The position numbers and the translations under genes were made by a program. 13,068 nt of DNA from Candidatus Omnitrophota bacterium (GTDB lineage Bacteria; Omnitrophota; Gorgyraeia; 2-02-FULL-51-18; JAGOUK01), in the NCBI GenBank assembly GCA_020058965.1, contig JAGVCY010000079.1, forward strand, positions 1 through 13,068, written 5' to 3'. Positions 12,001 to 13,068 of the stretch are shown here, in pieces. Positions within the stretch are counted from its first letter, which is position 1. Every line of letters starts with the position of its first letter. The notes beneath the pieces are model-generated. The model saw nothing but the letters and a program-made list of their open reading frames with translations, did not search any database and was not told where the DNA came from.

Positions 12001-12472
12001 TGTCGGGGCAAGGGACGCGGCGTTGGGGCTTTTGCCTTTTGCCGAAAACGGCGGGCCGGTGGTTCGGCTGTGGGATTGGGCGGATTTTAATGAGCTGAAG
12101 GGCATGAAGAAGCTCAATAGGCCGCTGCCCGGGCTAAATATTCCATTTTTACAGGACGCGGATGAATTTGTGCCGTTGTTGGCGACGGCCGCCTACGCGA
12201 ATTTGTTGGGCAATGCGGAACGGACGCCGGATGGAGCGCTGCGGGATCCCAAGGCAGCGATGGAGTTGAACGCTTTTCTCGCACGCCTCAATCGCAAGCA
12301 ATTTTTACCCGCGAACGCGCAAAAAATATCTCTGCTGTTGGGTTTTTCGCCTGACGCGGGAGCCGACGCGTACCGGTCGGTTGCGGTTCAGTGCATCCCG
12401 CTCGAGAACATCCTCGCGATCACGCTCTACCTCCAGACCCTCCGCCGCAAGGCCGTCGACCTATCCGCTTAG
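1..12472 (+). CDS. Giant multidomain protein with PPDK-like and triple HPr-like domains (5' partial)
   Basis: One uninterrupted frame encodes 4,155 residues from the ATG at base 5 to the TAG at 12470-12472. That ATG is probably not the true start. Bases 1-16 read in frame as xRMAQ, matching the internal GARMA boundary motif at 1055-1069, and the GAGG before it leaves no spacing for a ribosome binding site, so the gene most likely continues to the left. Modules in order: kinase-like (1-345), orphan (354-478), GT9-like (495-890), NadD-like (1000-1222), two HTH-like segments and a J-like domain (1231-1429), degenerate swivel domain (1630-1720), long helical region (1722-2560), PPDK-like ATP-grasp (2575-2998), phosphohistidine domain (3005-3170), HPr-like domains at 3200-3305, 3458-3552 and 3703-3805, and an orphan C-terminal module (3952-4155). 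I see no convincing membrane segment or signal peptide, so a cytoplasmic location is inferred. The overall function is unknown. A phosphorelay is the best-supported idea for the C-terminal third. Confidence 0.9.
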   Translation, partial: RMAQGKPLAYEYAYFAITIKEADESHVVCTITYPSLQRDGKIVIVREEKEIKGVQMAYFIKSSKRNVNLQRQVVRWFDHNYGEAMIADLRKRLTLVTDGVTQEGGRIRRPNGQSISPYGNIRSTEKIIGDFLRQLGYEVPVLELEEDAAWSPLFETLTDNSLKYKALTTRSSDGTYKNSAQLGRWAAVQYLLGNDDTHIGNLLFAVEQNQATSIRMVDWESSFALSGDDDLKEFVDTYVRLLHHASSEAGQDENINNIYDSFSKGFYEAILEIEKNSSALTKLMAEVNGNGGLVVREIPRNTKEYNIKPIPHYSIHLSPDEIIRGVQKRLKNLQKVVERPWGSTSGRGQSMGARMAQETAGFVLNEKYVIGAEHVSAILASWARKFYLSVNPKLGAKKPKFTKNVTVTVAFDGTEKTLTLGRHAESEDQFGKIDDLLDGTVDKSINVDWIVKPVLRPDDGTMRLTLSRAPAAPAPTAANGARMTQAPRGTTNEPKSLFFIQRPLDELKSDQIKTIRVDHLGPDDLKLGSTIVNLIPLLWGLRKKFPEADILVNSKYADVFRRAEQLGVNPQSGTAAGKVSFGKSDLVIEIGRNIAPEAGSGSFGTKMHIMLPSPYEFAENHAKGSGKTQAYYAKPVVYFKYPDPSVARRLEIILSKITESSEWQNSWGASLWLAGQLGLDGKIDDLDGISVSATELQFAERLLDGWFYDDRRIRLNGPILLINPYAVSRQFTLNSSDWVEVIRSLRDGLPSSPIVVASPITGHKVGRGAVVPGELQNLVVESGLEDVVIIQEPFETLAHALLGRVRESGGAVVSLDSGLSHMAGLYDLSQAFIAVETSRRSWRPPGDAVFPIVVRENYAGNHELLRTGLKPLIEKLSARAQKPVSVPAGDAVTGVDGFVGARLTAWSLPAGQSPEDLARLKGIHPQVRAMIRNFAEEVNATGAAETDLERIEFLKHLYGLGIETLVSIGSKADQGKLQIVPNLINLSLLDPTQNKAVVQNRTLRIGFSPITGNPMNWGHVIAGLRAVDQLNLDVLVLRVQGSVSNKAIAPRNDVPIMDRQRMAAASAAMFPNLVTTTDTGLNSSDIGEVGVQKIFDLNPDQKMIIYVITGTENEARAIGIADSMLASSRIVQANSKHELAWAVIPRGDGAFGAGLTEARARRLVRDRIQAEAEMETGRRPMEVRLINVDGFTTSSTDYRNTGAAAYVPRAVHQIVMQNGYYQIPRTGARMAAKFTVLNKLRAQPDGAFEGKRLSDIAKIIGVASNSLWVCLNNHPDEVKRLKVTKTTRAKIAVDMGTRERMILDLIERIKSGPIQWMNIQSFSREAGMKVQDIHAFMSSRPTLKTQVYACIEQTQIKASLSTNYYEALGVWFDATEDEIKQAFKDQHKKLKSYELSHGDERMKEVQTQIVKLKQAREALVDPQFRPHYDEVHVGMAHRKSVKALYKFLNDKSLSLDPKISKPSEVEAIAYLLKEVPSLGRASAAQKMLPYLMKLVNVQAQKQGLLPFVLTRASDATAPITDEARMLPTPQPKTSEGARMAVAPRGKAVPFRREQSAPEASSNRDLSGRGARLAARDRRAHHKWELPTNNFWAAMTGPDKTWMWSRKGFGEPGHGFRLVENASRAIQTTVSGEKPCFLFIEKWTPGIAHSLQASDPVAGIVLGSGGRDDVEQAAAYANTVILADGFRPAMLGLGMDEERMYFYDEKNRTLWMDLQSETNDLLNGYEGSDDAYKLTSKLLQHNRRLTAFFSNFILAQKFVALKGTSRIRIFRQLLKERVSLHRFASRLLTSDYFTVRSEQEAVDALKLLALLIRDLRHSHENGWFGWSREPAALQQAARHIERLWLMNPKSYYLQLAALEAIQEGRESTAPLLIRFSSPIMHPDIQKQAIAALELRLAQSDQRVRRQLLSAISASKALSEIRVWTQLLDRSATRPTKSIEVARILGVKVGSISALRAICPAGSLTFEQIAVSTFWADSRSSRRGAFETQLALLRRARQAWGVETYEAFMRRWGLAATTRLAGSGLMDRTAAVRLMAADDPAIPSDAPGDRISHIRSTVLRAQTRDDVDLLRSVLQIMIITERNFKTLFAALVDAICENPGASDELMAFLKAYFEMVSTEFRDEHLVQKQIPRILQAAGQGNYFLTSSLAESMPGTRTQSADHIHQVRDLVRKLDEDILAVRQPIFMHLRMKLHRNPGTTDPELVSRVADALAAYPRIGDAALEPLKELFTAWTDEALASFKGSEFAPAFWTDEVFASFKDPEFAPTLAEIGNVLNGTAVDPSVEAKAAANTLIELRQVIRELYGEGDPRGAETAGAGSVRRREQDIDLAITRRETFKSQLLALEPASAEAKQPRSEDATPEPPTYAEQHEGGVQNNPLGYREKYAYQLFDDPLVTQMKSDQADRRVVYLGLVKAAEKAERSGDLAQRTGILSRMTREIETDGLGSPVLTALIQALLHEPLSPLARINVLERMEAELLSVQDRYAVWYMDYPARIYEAVGAGRLREKYRSVLKDPRMSGMPENALQNRLIEGVSEGHPALPMAIAYVRRWINEAKNQYATIMLPSSRTASIPDTETAPLIITPDTFDPHRMSPLRLGFKGFNLLELRQSGFNVPSLAVLAADLPERLNVPSRQLDAWVQSPEFRRQIIFALTRLENQTGHRFPFDERHLTPFERRMLRDQRLNQPTSEEILHFSVRSGSFMSMPGAMDTALFVPFNRSIVQTKIKNRYPRWYAWDCYRRFLSSYGITVFNMDPVVFSNEIDRMKADVVSHKAIRITDFTEEQIEEVANRFERLILRELLGPETAEGAKVDSMTQAEVTRQLFERDPDGRALRISDDPFEQVLRLVAEVYDSWHDEAARLHRVSHHISDDFGTAITLQEMVFGNLSQNSGAGVLFTHDDRTLLPGIGGIFKFRSAGSELVDGTTKHGLRIQNELRIQYPNLFEAIRRLSSKVVRHEGGPREIEITVQAPDSAEAISRRSSEIGVRDWMDSIQILQTRPMTHPNLNFRNLKLAPGQKRIAEGAPVSLGASIGYVIDARGLTYEALVETLSRWKDRLIREGRQLILAYKYVTPLQALTWNAIHHQQAGSKPFIVNGMPLIGGIISPAQAESNHATQTARLLRIPYLGSLGDMWRTQLSMRFDEAGNVWIEDEKISPEDVITMDASGETGALYRGAAEWVDPDPAPHPNNPKGARLAVDERPNEAEREIRVLNTPTDAELAANLGARSSRGLHARPSAVVAAVIRYLREKGIVTFARKRSDSESDWTRIEKPIHLLMMGVDHKESVDIRLMADEPNERLERLLDELQKLLQDRSTLERINTVHQGTIDVFSINDLPEIRKQVDEIILTPAGPDSERIVRYIQPCPPFITVAEEFDPAIAADRKREADRMIEGLRQRMESGFWDRESVTDALAQSLALIEGGQDENWRMWNDLGIYSIATKTGINGYELDFRAEVFKAQSLESQETIRGVTITNPKGIHQAPSRAILQLVQAMKLYGIRLFLFVHRDSGKVTIDPTSMFSLLMPAVKQGDSIEILVRGNRQADSAVGEAAELMERLLEDSNALERGSQDDSYVRRFITIAERHNLEKPLSGEDGIAARLADVAPGGADGRVRAVKDELIKRLRALVAVKGKYGPTLQTVEVVQWLRSQAASVGGPFLVDVIALVLHENAWEELDGNVSLNNTLSQISNDLSLDWDDVIAGWEIFEITDDPNHVRAEVQFTHEQGIHLRPATAIYGAVSGLLRDEDLFESEDEGKIYLSVGDGKKCSGQSVMQMMGAAIEGGSMIAIDVVGARDRKSAQIAAEVVVRFLQEDAYLEGAGSPSNYLEKVIPQIRRELAANPGARMAKTAQTPMVFLRETAAVRSAAIQRLRIAELPLGRATSGVDVYQLSDGVGGTTRWRLRGAEVWRALDGNKSSSRTQRRFAPRDDGQARVGARNDGSWAEALNREAGTARMILERSGGSMNVKPVMIEMDVTRMMTKSGAADEAGFVKKLNEALGAIHALKLASFKFVGARDAALGLLPFAENGGPVVRLWDWADFNELKGMKKLNRPLPGLNIPFLQDADEFVPLLATAAYANLLGNAERTPDGALRDPKAAMELNAFLARLNRKQFLPANAQKISLLLGFSPDAGADAYRSVAVQCIPLENILAITLYLQTLRRKAVDLSA
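5..1042 (+). other. Module 1: atypical kinase-like domain (PI3/4-kinase or HipA-like fold)
   Basis: Residues 1-345. The visible signature is LLGNDDTHIGNLL near residues 191-202, containing D195-x-H197-x-x-N200, followed 17 residues later by V216-D217-W-E-S-S-F. A DxHxxN catalytic loop plus a following metal-binding Asp is typical of the lipid-kinase-like and HipA-like branch of the protein-kinase fold, where the loop Asp is catalytic and Asn and the later Asp bind magnesium. An ATP-binding lysine could lie in KIVIVREEKEIK near residue 40, but I cannot place it. The first 110 residues do not resemble anything I know. The substrate cannot be inferred. The module ends in a linker rich in Gly, Ser and Arg before the GARMA motif. 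The fold call rests on two motifs only. Confidence 0.45.
1055..1069 (+). repeat. GARMA boundary motif, residues 351-355
   Basis: Codons GGC GCG AGG ATG GCG. It separates the kinase-like module from the short orphan module, after a Gly/Ser/Arg-rich linker. Confidence 0.9.
1064..1438 (+). other. Module 2: short orphan module
   Basis: Residues 354-478, bounded on both sides by GARM motifs. It begins with a helical stretch (EKYVIGAEHVSAILASWARKF, in part), then a strand-rich stretch centred on TVTVAFDG, an acidic segment, and a second strand ending in RLTLSR. The last 15 residues are an Ala/Pro linker. This looks like a small alpha/beta domain of about 100 residues. A resemblance to HPr was considered (similar size, strands around two helices), but no histidine motif is present. 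I do not recognise it and assign no function. Confidence 0.5.
1439..1453 (+). repeat. GARMT boundary motif, residues 479-483
   Basis: Codons GGC GCG AGG ATG ACA. It follows an Ala/Pro linker and precedes the GT9-like module. The extended form GARMTQAPRG resembles GARMAVAPRG at 4607. Confidence 0.9.
1487..2674 (+). other. Module 3: GT9/heptosyltransferase-like glycosyltransferase domain
   Basis: Residues 495-890, about the length of a complete GT-B enzyme of family GT9 (typically near 350). The N-terminal half opens with IRVDHLGPDDLKLGS (514 onward), then a helix and FPEADILV (544-551), like the family's strand-GD-helix-FP-x-A-x-I-x-V opening. The C-terminal half opens with ILLINPYAV near 718-726, like the family's ...NPGA strand. 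It has S813-L-D815-S-G817-L-S-H820-M-A, matching the DxGxxH motif that precedes the sugar-nucleotide site, and W841-R-P-P, like the WxP element that follows. GT9 enzymes transfer heptose or related sugars from nucleotide donors to lipopolysaccharide or glycans. The usual GD after the first strand is GP-DD here, so activity is uncertain. As part of a giant soluble chain it may have another role. Confidence 0.7.
2699..2713 (+). repeat. GARLT boundary motif, residues 899-903
   Basis: Codons GGC GCA AGA TTG ACG, with Leu for Met and a different Arg codon. It lies between the GT9-like and NadD-like modules. Confidence 0.8.
3002..3670 (+). other. Module 4: NadD-like nucleotidyltransferase domain
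   Basis: Residues 1000-1222 resemble nicotinate-mononucleotide adenylyltransferase and the wider HxGH nucleotidyltransferase fold. The opening RIGFSPITGNPMNWGH (1003-1018) aligns with the family's GxFDPxHxGH. The second signature histidine is kept (H1018), but the first position is N1015. The closing signature is S1193-S-T-D-Y-R1198, matching the family's ISSTxxR, followed by a helix and a QIVMQNGYY ending like the usual C-terminus. NadD makes the dinucleotide step of NAD synthesis from ATP and nicotinate mononucleotide. The HxGH first-histidine change and the lengthened loops mean that the substrate, and even activity, cannot be assumed. About 95 helical residues (904-998) separate it from the glycosyltransferase module and share its GARLT-to-GARMA block. 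Confidence 0.65.
3680..3694 (+). repeat. GARMA boundary motif, residues 1226-1230
   Basis: Codons GGC GCG CGG ATG GCG. It falls immediately after the NadD-like C-terminal helix and before the AT-rich HTH/J-like block, so it marks a change in base composition as well as in domain. Confidence 0.9.
3695..4039 (+). other. Module 5a: two helix-turn-helix-like segments
   Basis: Residues 1231-1345. The first segment, from L1252 (LSDIAKIIGVASNSLW), has the helix-turn-helix spacing of regulators that read DNA with a second helix after a GV turn. The second, from M1316 (NIQSFSREAGMKVQDI), has a similar pattern: hydrophobic helix, AGM turn, second helix. A basic stretch with several Lys and Arg lies between them. 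DNA binding is possible but unproven, since HTH-like patterns are short and easily matched by chance. The base composition here is clearly more AT-rich than in the preceding NadD-like module, and the change falls at the GARMA motif at 3680. Confidence 0.35.
4088..4291 (+). other. Module 5b: J-like domain lacking HPD
   Basis: Residues 1362-1429. NYYEALGVWFDATEDEIKQAF is a clear DnaJ J-domain start (normally xYYExLGVxxxAxxxEIKxAY), and the end (ALVDPQFRPHYDE) matches the usual helix III/IV ending of LxDPxxRxxYD. J-domains stimulate Hsp70 ATPase through an invariant HPD between helices II and III. Aligned from I1378, that position falls on K1390-S1391-Y1392. An HGD does occur at 1396-1398, but it is six residues too late. 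This is therefore a J-like domain that probably does not activate Hsp70 and may serve as a binding or structural unit. About 95 further helical residues follow to the EARML/GARMA pair. Confidence 0.7.
4565..4621 (+). repeat. EARML and GARMA boundary motifs, residues 1521-1539
   Basis: Two related motifs lie close together: EARML at 4565-4579 and GARMA at 4607-4621, the latter with codons GGT GCG CGG ATG GCG. They follow the J-like block. The GARMA is followed by VAPRG, as in the copy at 1439. Confidence 0.8.
4706..4720 (+). repeat. GARLA boundary motif, residues 1568-1572
   Basis: Codons GGG GCC CGC CTC GCC. It lies only 33 residues after the previous GARMA, in a charged Pro/Ser linker, and opens the longest block (1,617 residues). 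Confidence 0.85.
4892..5164 (+). other. Module 6: degenerate PtsI/PPDK-type swivelling domain without its histidine
   Basis: Residues 1630-1720. The order of elements follows the phosphohistidine domain of PTS enzyme I: a strand and LTPS-like turn (FLFIEKWTPGIAHSL, from 1635), then DPVAGIVLGSGGR (ending G1663-G1664-R1665), a helix, TVILADG, and a closing strand pair YFYDEKNRTLWMD (to 1711). In enzyme I the GGR is followed by TSH, the phosphorylated histidine. Here it is followed by D1666-D1667-V1668, so the acceptor is missing. The domain cannot carry phosphate in the usual way. It could be a structural or pseudo-acceptor relative of the intact domain at 3005-3170. The resemblance is by eye and moderate. 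Confidence 0.4.
5168..7684 (+). other. Module 7: long alpha-helical region, partly HEAT/TPR-like
   Basis: Residues 1722-2560 are almost wholly predicted helical from the pattern of Leu, Ala, Arg and Glu, with no catalytic motif I recognise. Parts (about 1795-1930) look like HEAT or TPR-type helical repeats: stretches such as QKQAIAALELRLAQSDQRV alternate helix, turn, helix about every 35 residues. Such solenoids usually act as scaffolds for protein binding. Near 2300-2400 there is a charged, Pro- and Glu-rich low-complexity linker. No GARMA motif breaks this stretch, in contrast with the rest of the protein, so it belongs to one 1,617-residue block with the dikinase-like domain. The function is unknown. 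Confidence 0.5.
6689..6796 (+). repeat. Tandem duplication of 18 codons
   Basis: Two adjacent 54-base units (6689-6742 and 6743-6796) encode W-T-D-E-[AV]-[LF]-A-S-F-K-[GD]-[SP]-E-F-A-P-[AT]-[FL], residues 2229-2264. They agree at 43 of 54 bases by hand count, and roughly half of the changes are silent. The copies have diverged, so the duplication is not brand new, and the peptide pattern appears preserved. Confidence 0.9.
7727..8998 (+). other. Module 8a: PPDK-like ATP-grasp (nucleotide-binding) domain
   Basis: Residues 2575-2998 match the N-terminal domain of pyruvate phosphate dikinase, which binds ATP and phosphorylates the swivelling histidine. Matches in order: LGFKGFNLLEL (2592 onward; family GGKGxNLxEM), VRSGSFMSMPGAMDT (2691-2705; family VRSGAxxSMPGMMDT), YRRFLSSYG, DPFEQVLRLVAEVYDSW, and LQEMVFGNLSQNSGAGVLFT (2872-2891; family VQxMVFGNxGxxSGTGVxFT). 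E2956-I-E2958-I-T and Q2990-T-R2992-P follow. The residues I recall as ATP-contacting in PPDK (Lys22, Arg92, Asp321/Glu323, Gln335, Arg337) map to K2595, R2692, E2956/E2958, Q2990 and R2992, so ATP binding looks possible. Oddities: the family's TRNP after the SGTG motif is THDD here, and about 20 extra residues lie between the EIE and QTR elements. Confidence 0.88.
9017..9514 (+). other. Module 8b: phosphohistidine swivelling domain, barrel absent
   Basis: Residues 3005-3170. GAPVSLGASIGYV (3016 onward) matches the family's GxPASPGAAxGxxV start. GGIISPAQAESNHATQTAR (ending R3112) aligns with the GILTxxGGMTSHAAVVAR phosphorylation loop and keeps the acceptor histidine as H3106. The domain closes with IPYLGSLG and MDASGETGALYRGA (from 3155), like the family's DGSTGEVYxG. 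The usual glycines and threonine before the histidine are changed, but His-Ala-x-x-x-Ala-Arg is intact. In PPDK, PEP synthase and PTS enzyme I a PEP/pyruvate-binding barrel follows. Here it is missing and HPr-like domains follow instead, after a GARLA motif. Confidence 0.8.
9557..9571 (+). repeat. GARLA boundary motif, residues 3185-3189
   Basis: Codons GGC GCA CGG CTG GCG. It lies between the phosphohistidine domain and the first HPr-like domain, where the barrel of related enzymes would normally begin. Confidence 0.85.
9602..9919 (+). other. Module 9a: first HPr-like domain (GLHARPS)
   Basis: Residues 3200-3305. SRGLHARPSAVVAAV has the canonical HPr active site: phospho-accepting histidine H3225 followed by A-R3227-P. 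Downstream, HLLMMGVDHKESVDIRLMADEPNERLERLLDELQKLL matches the HPr helix B to C-terminal helix layout, where the strand leads into a final helix ending in a LxxLL pattern. The regulatory serine (Ser46 in Gram-positive HPr) has no obvious counterpart, since the aligned stretch is KPIH. An insertion of about 15 charged residues lies between the histidine helix and that stretch. About 150 residues I do not recognise separate it from the second HPr-like domain, with no GARMA motif between them. Confidence 0.85.
10376..10660 (+). other. Module 9b: second HPr-like domain (GIHQAPS)
   Basis: Residues 3458-3552. GVTITNPKGIHQAPSRAILQLVQ (3460 onward) is the HPr first strand and helix. The histidine is kept (H3470), but the Arg two residues later, which helps stabilise phosphohistidine in HPr, is A3472. 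The rest fits: DPTSMFSLLMPAVKQGDSIEILVRG with S3508 near the Ser46 position, then a last helix ending MERLLED. Phosphotransfer may be weakened. Confidence 0.75.
10763..10777 (+). repeat. AARLA boundary motif, residues 3587-3591
   Basis: Codons GCC GCT AGG CTG GCG. It is a variant with Ala for Gly, followed by DVAPGG. It lies between the second and third HPr-like domains. Confidence 0.65.
11111..11420 (+). other. Module 9c: third HPr-like domain (GIHLRPA)
   Basis: Residues 3703-3805. VRAEVQFTHEQGIHLRPATAI carries the intact His-x-Arg-Pro site, H3717 and R3719. The second half (GQSVMQMMGAAIEGGSMIAIDVVG) is close to the HPr KSIMxxMxLxxxxGxxxxI element, with S3760 aligned to Ser46 although the preceding residue is Gln rather than Lys. 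The closing helix ends AAEVVVRFLQED. This and the first copy look best suited to accept phosphate. Confidence 0.82.
11495..11509 (+). repeat. GARMA boundary motif, residues 3831-3835
   Basis: Codons GGC GCG AGG ATG GCG, identical in bases to the copy at 1055. It follows the third HPr-like domain and opens the linker that contains the interspersed-repeat-like DNA. A weaker TARMI (11822-11836) lies at the end of that linker. Confidence 0.9.
11709..11793 (+). repeat. Interspersed-repeat-like DNA translated inside the giant gene
   Basis: The strand reads CGCTTCGCGCCTCGCGATGACGG in pieces from 11735 to 11757 and encodes RFAPRDDG. Its complement, CGTCATCGCGAGGCGCGAAG, closely resembles the widespread bacterial interspersed repeat whose complement reads CGTCATTGCGAGGAGCGAAG. 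A second, weaker GCAATGATGG unit follows at 11778-11787. A small inverted repeat is visible: GGCGC at 11733-11737 and GCGCC at 11741-11745, with a 3-base loop. The frame remains open through it, like Rickettsia palindromic elements that insert in coding sequence. The family match is from memory. Confidence 0.6.
11858..12469 (+). other. Module 10: orphan C-terminal module
   Basis: Residues 3952-4155, about 204 residues after the repeat-rich linker. It begins NVKPVMIEMDVTRMM and holds helical stretches, a central VVRLWDWADF strand and a PANAQKISLLLGF segment, and ends with a helix (LENILAITLYLQTLRRKAVD, 20 residues). The alternation of strands and helices suggests an alpha/beta fold. I do not recognise the family. 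As the last domain of a giant protein it may be a shared C-terminal unit, which is a guess. It has no GARMA motif inside. Confidence 0.5.
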
Positions 12473-13068
12473 AGATAATAAGCGACAGAAGAGATCAGGC
12501 GGATGTCGTTGCTTTTGGCGTCGATGCCGGGGTTGGAGTTGAATTCATCGATCACGGAAAGCCGGATCTTGAGGCGGTCGATGAACGGAGCTTCGATCGT
12601 GCTTTCGGATCGCACGCGGTAGCCGTCCGAGGCGTCGAGCGACGCGTAGACATTTACATCCTGAATGAAACGCGATTGACCGTAAATCCGCGACTCAAAG
12701 AAAAACCGCGGGATCAACACCATCTCGAAGCGGTTGGCCGTTTCGTCCCTGAAATTTGTTTGCGCGAATCCCGCCCCGACCTCCGTTTTGATCTTGAAGT
12801 CCGTGGTATTAAAAAAAGCATAGCCCGGTCCGAGCGCGGGGATCAAGCGCTGATTGATCTCGGCGAACCGATCCTGATCCGCTTCGAACCGCCCGAGCCC
12901 GTACCACCCCCGATGTTCCACCGGATCAAAAAAGTGATCGTACCGGATCCCGCCGAGCGACTTCAACGCGGTCATTTTTTTTGAGGCGGATGAAAAGTAG
13001 GTGTCGCCCGACAGCTGGAGTTCGTCCGGACCCTTTTTGCGCGTGACATTGAATCGTGCGGAAGCGGA
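12469..13068 (-). CDS. DUF481-like outer-membrane beta-barrel protein (5' partial)
   Basis: The minus-strand frame ends with TAA at 12471-12469 and stays open to the right edge, giving 199 residues. The methionine at 12975-12973 is internal: about 31 in-frame residues precede it, including LQLSGDTYFSS, and they continue the same strand pattern, so the start lies outside the window. The chain is a series of short amphipathic strands with alternating residues and many Tyr, Phe, Arg and Asp. Recognisable stretches are RYDHFFDP, GPGYAFFNT and the ending SSVAYYL. This pattern matches the C-terminal part of the DUF481 (YdiY-like) family, beta-barrels assigned to the outer membrane of Gram-negative bacteria, sometimes described as salt-induced. 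The family assignment is from recalled pattern only. The gene converges on the giant gene, with a 4-base overlap at the stops, and need not be related to it in function. Confidence 0.75.
   Translation of the reverse strand, partial: SASARFNVTRKKGPDELQLSGDTYFSSASKKMTALKSLGGIRYDHFFDPVEHRGWYGLGRFEADQDRFAEINQRLIPALGPGYAFFNTTDFKIKTEVGAGFAQTNFRDETANRFEMVLIPRFFFESRIYGQSRFIQDVNVYASLDASDGYRVRSESTIEAPFIDRLKIRLSVIDEFNSNPGIDAKSNDIRLISSVAYYL

Noticed and set aside
9650..12010. Other GAR strings (GARSS near 9652, GARDR near 11344, GARND near 11771, GARDA near 12005) as boundary motifs
   Set aside because: They lack the following Met or Leu. Three lie inside predicted domains and one inside the interspersed-repeat-like insert.
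12391..12984. A 197-codon plus-strand frame across the right part of the window
   Set aside because: It mirrors the minus-strand DUF481-like gene, whose alternating beta-strand pattern is convincing, while the plus-strand product is highly charged and unlike any family.

Overview
The window is almost entirely one gene. A plus-strand reading frame runs without a stop from the left edge to base 12472. It encodes at least 4,156 residues of a giant multidomain protein that is cut at its N-terminus by the window edge. A second gene, on the minus strand and cut by the right edge, meets it tail to tail with a 4-base overlap of the stop codons. I see no RNA gene, promoter, terminator, CRISPR array or transposase. 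Residue numbers count the ATG at base 5 as residue 1.

Layout of the giant protein, N to C: (1) an atypical-kinase-like module with DxHxxN and a later Asp; (2) a short orphan module; (3) a GT9/heptosyltransferase-like module; (4) a NadD-like nucleotidyltransferase module; (5) two helix-turn-helix-like segments and a J-like domain without HPD; (6) a PtsI/PPDK-type swivelling domain that has lost its histidine; (7) about 840 mostly helical residues; (8) a pyruvate-phosphate-dikinase-like ATP-grasp and its phosphohistidine domain, without the PEP/pyruvate barrel; (9) three HPr-like domains; (10) an orphan C-terminal module preceded by coding sequence that resembles a widespread interspersed DNA repeat. 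A short peptide motif, GAR(M/L)A, sits at most module boundaries and divides the chain into blocks. It occurs about ten times, and the left edge of the window starts inside another copy.

The most coherent functional idea is an ATP-driven phosphorelay in one chain: ATP-grasp, then swivel histidine H3106, then HPr-type histidines H3225, H3470 and H3717. This resembles the sugar phosphotransferase system with the PEP-using barrel of enzyme I replaced by an ATP-using domain. The other modules (kinase, glycosyltransferase, nucleotidyltransferase) look divergent and may be targets, regulators or decayed enzymes. This is inference.

The minus-strand gene looks like a DUF481 outer-membrane beta-barrel, so the organism probably has an outer membrane. 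Giant multidomain proteins, and GARMA/GARLA-like linkers as I remember them, point to Omnitrophota (formerly OP3) in the PVC group. That placement rests on memory and is moderate at best.
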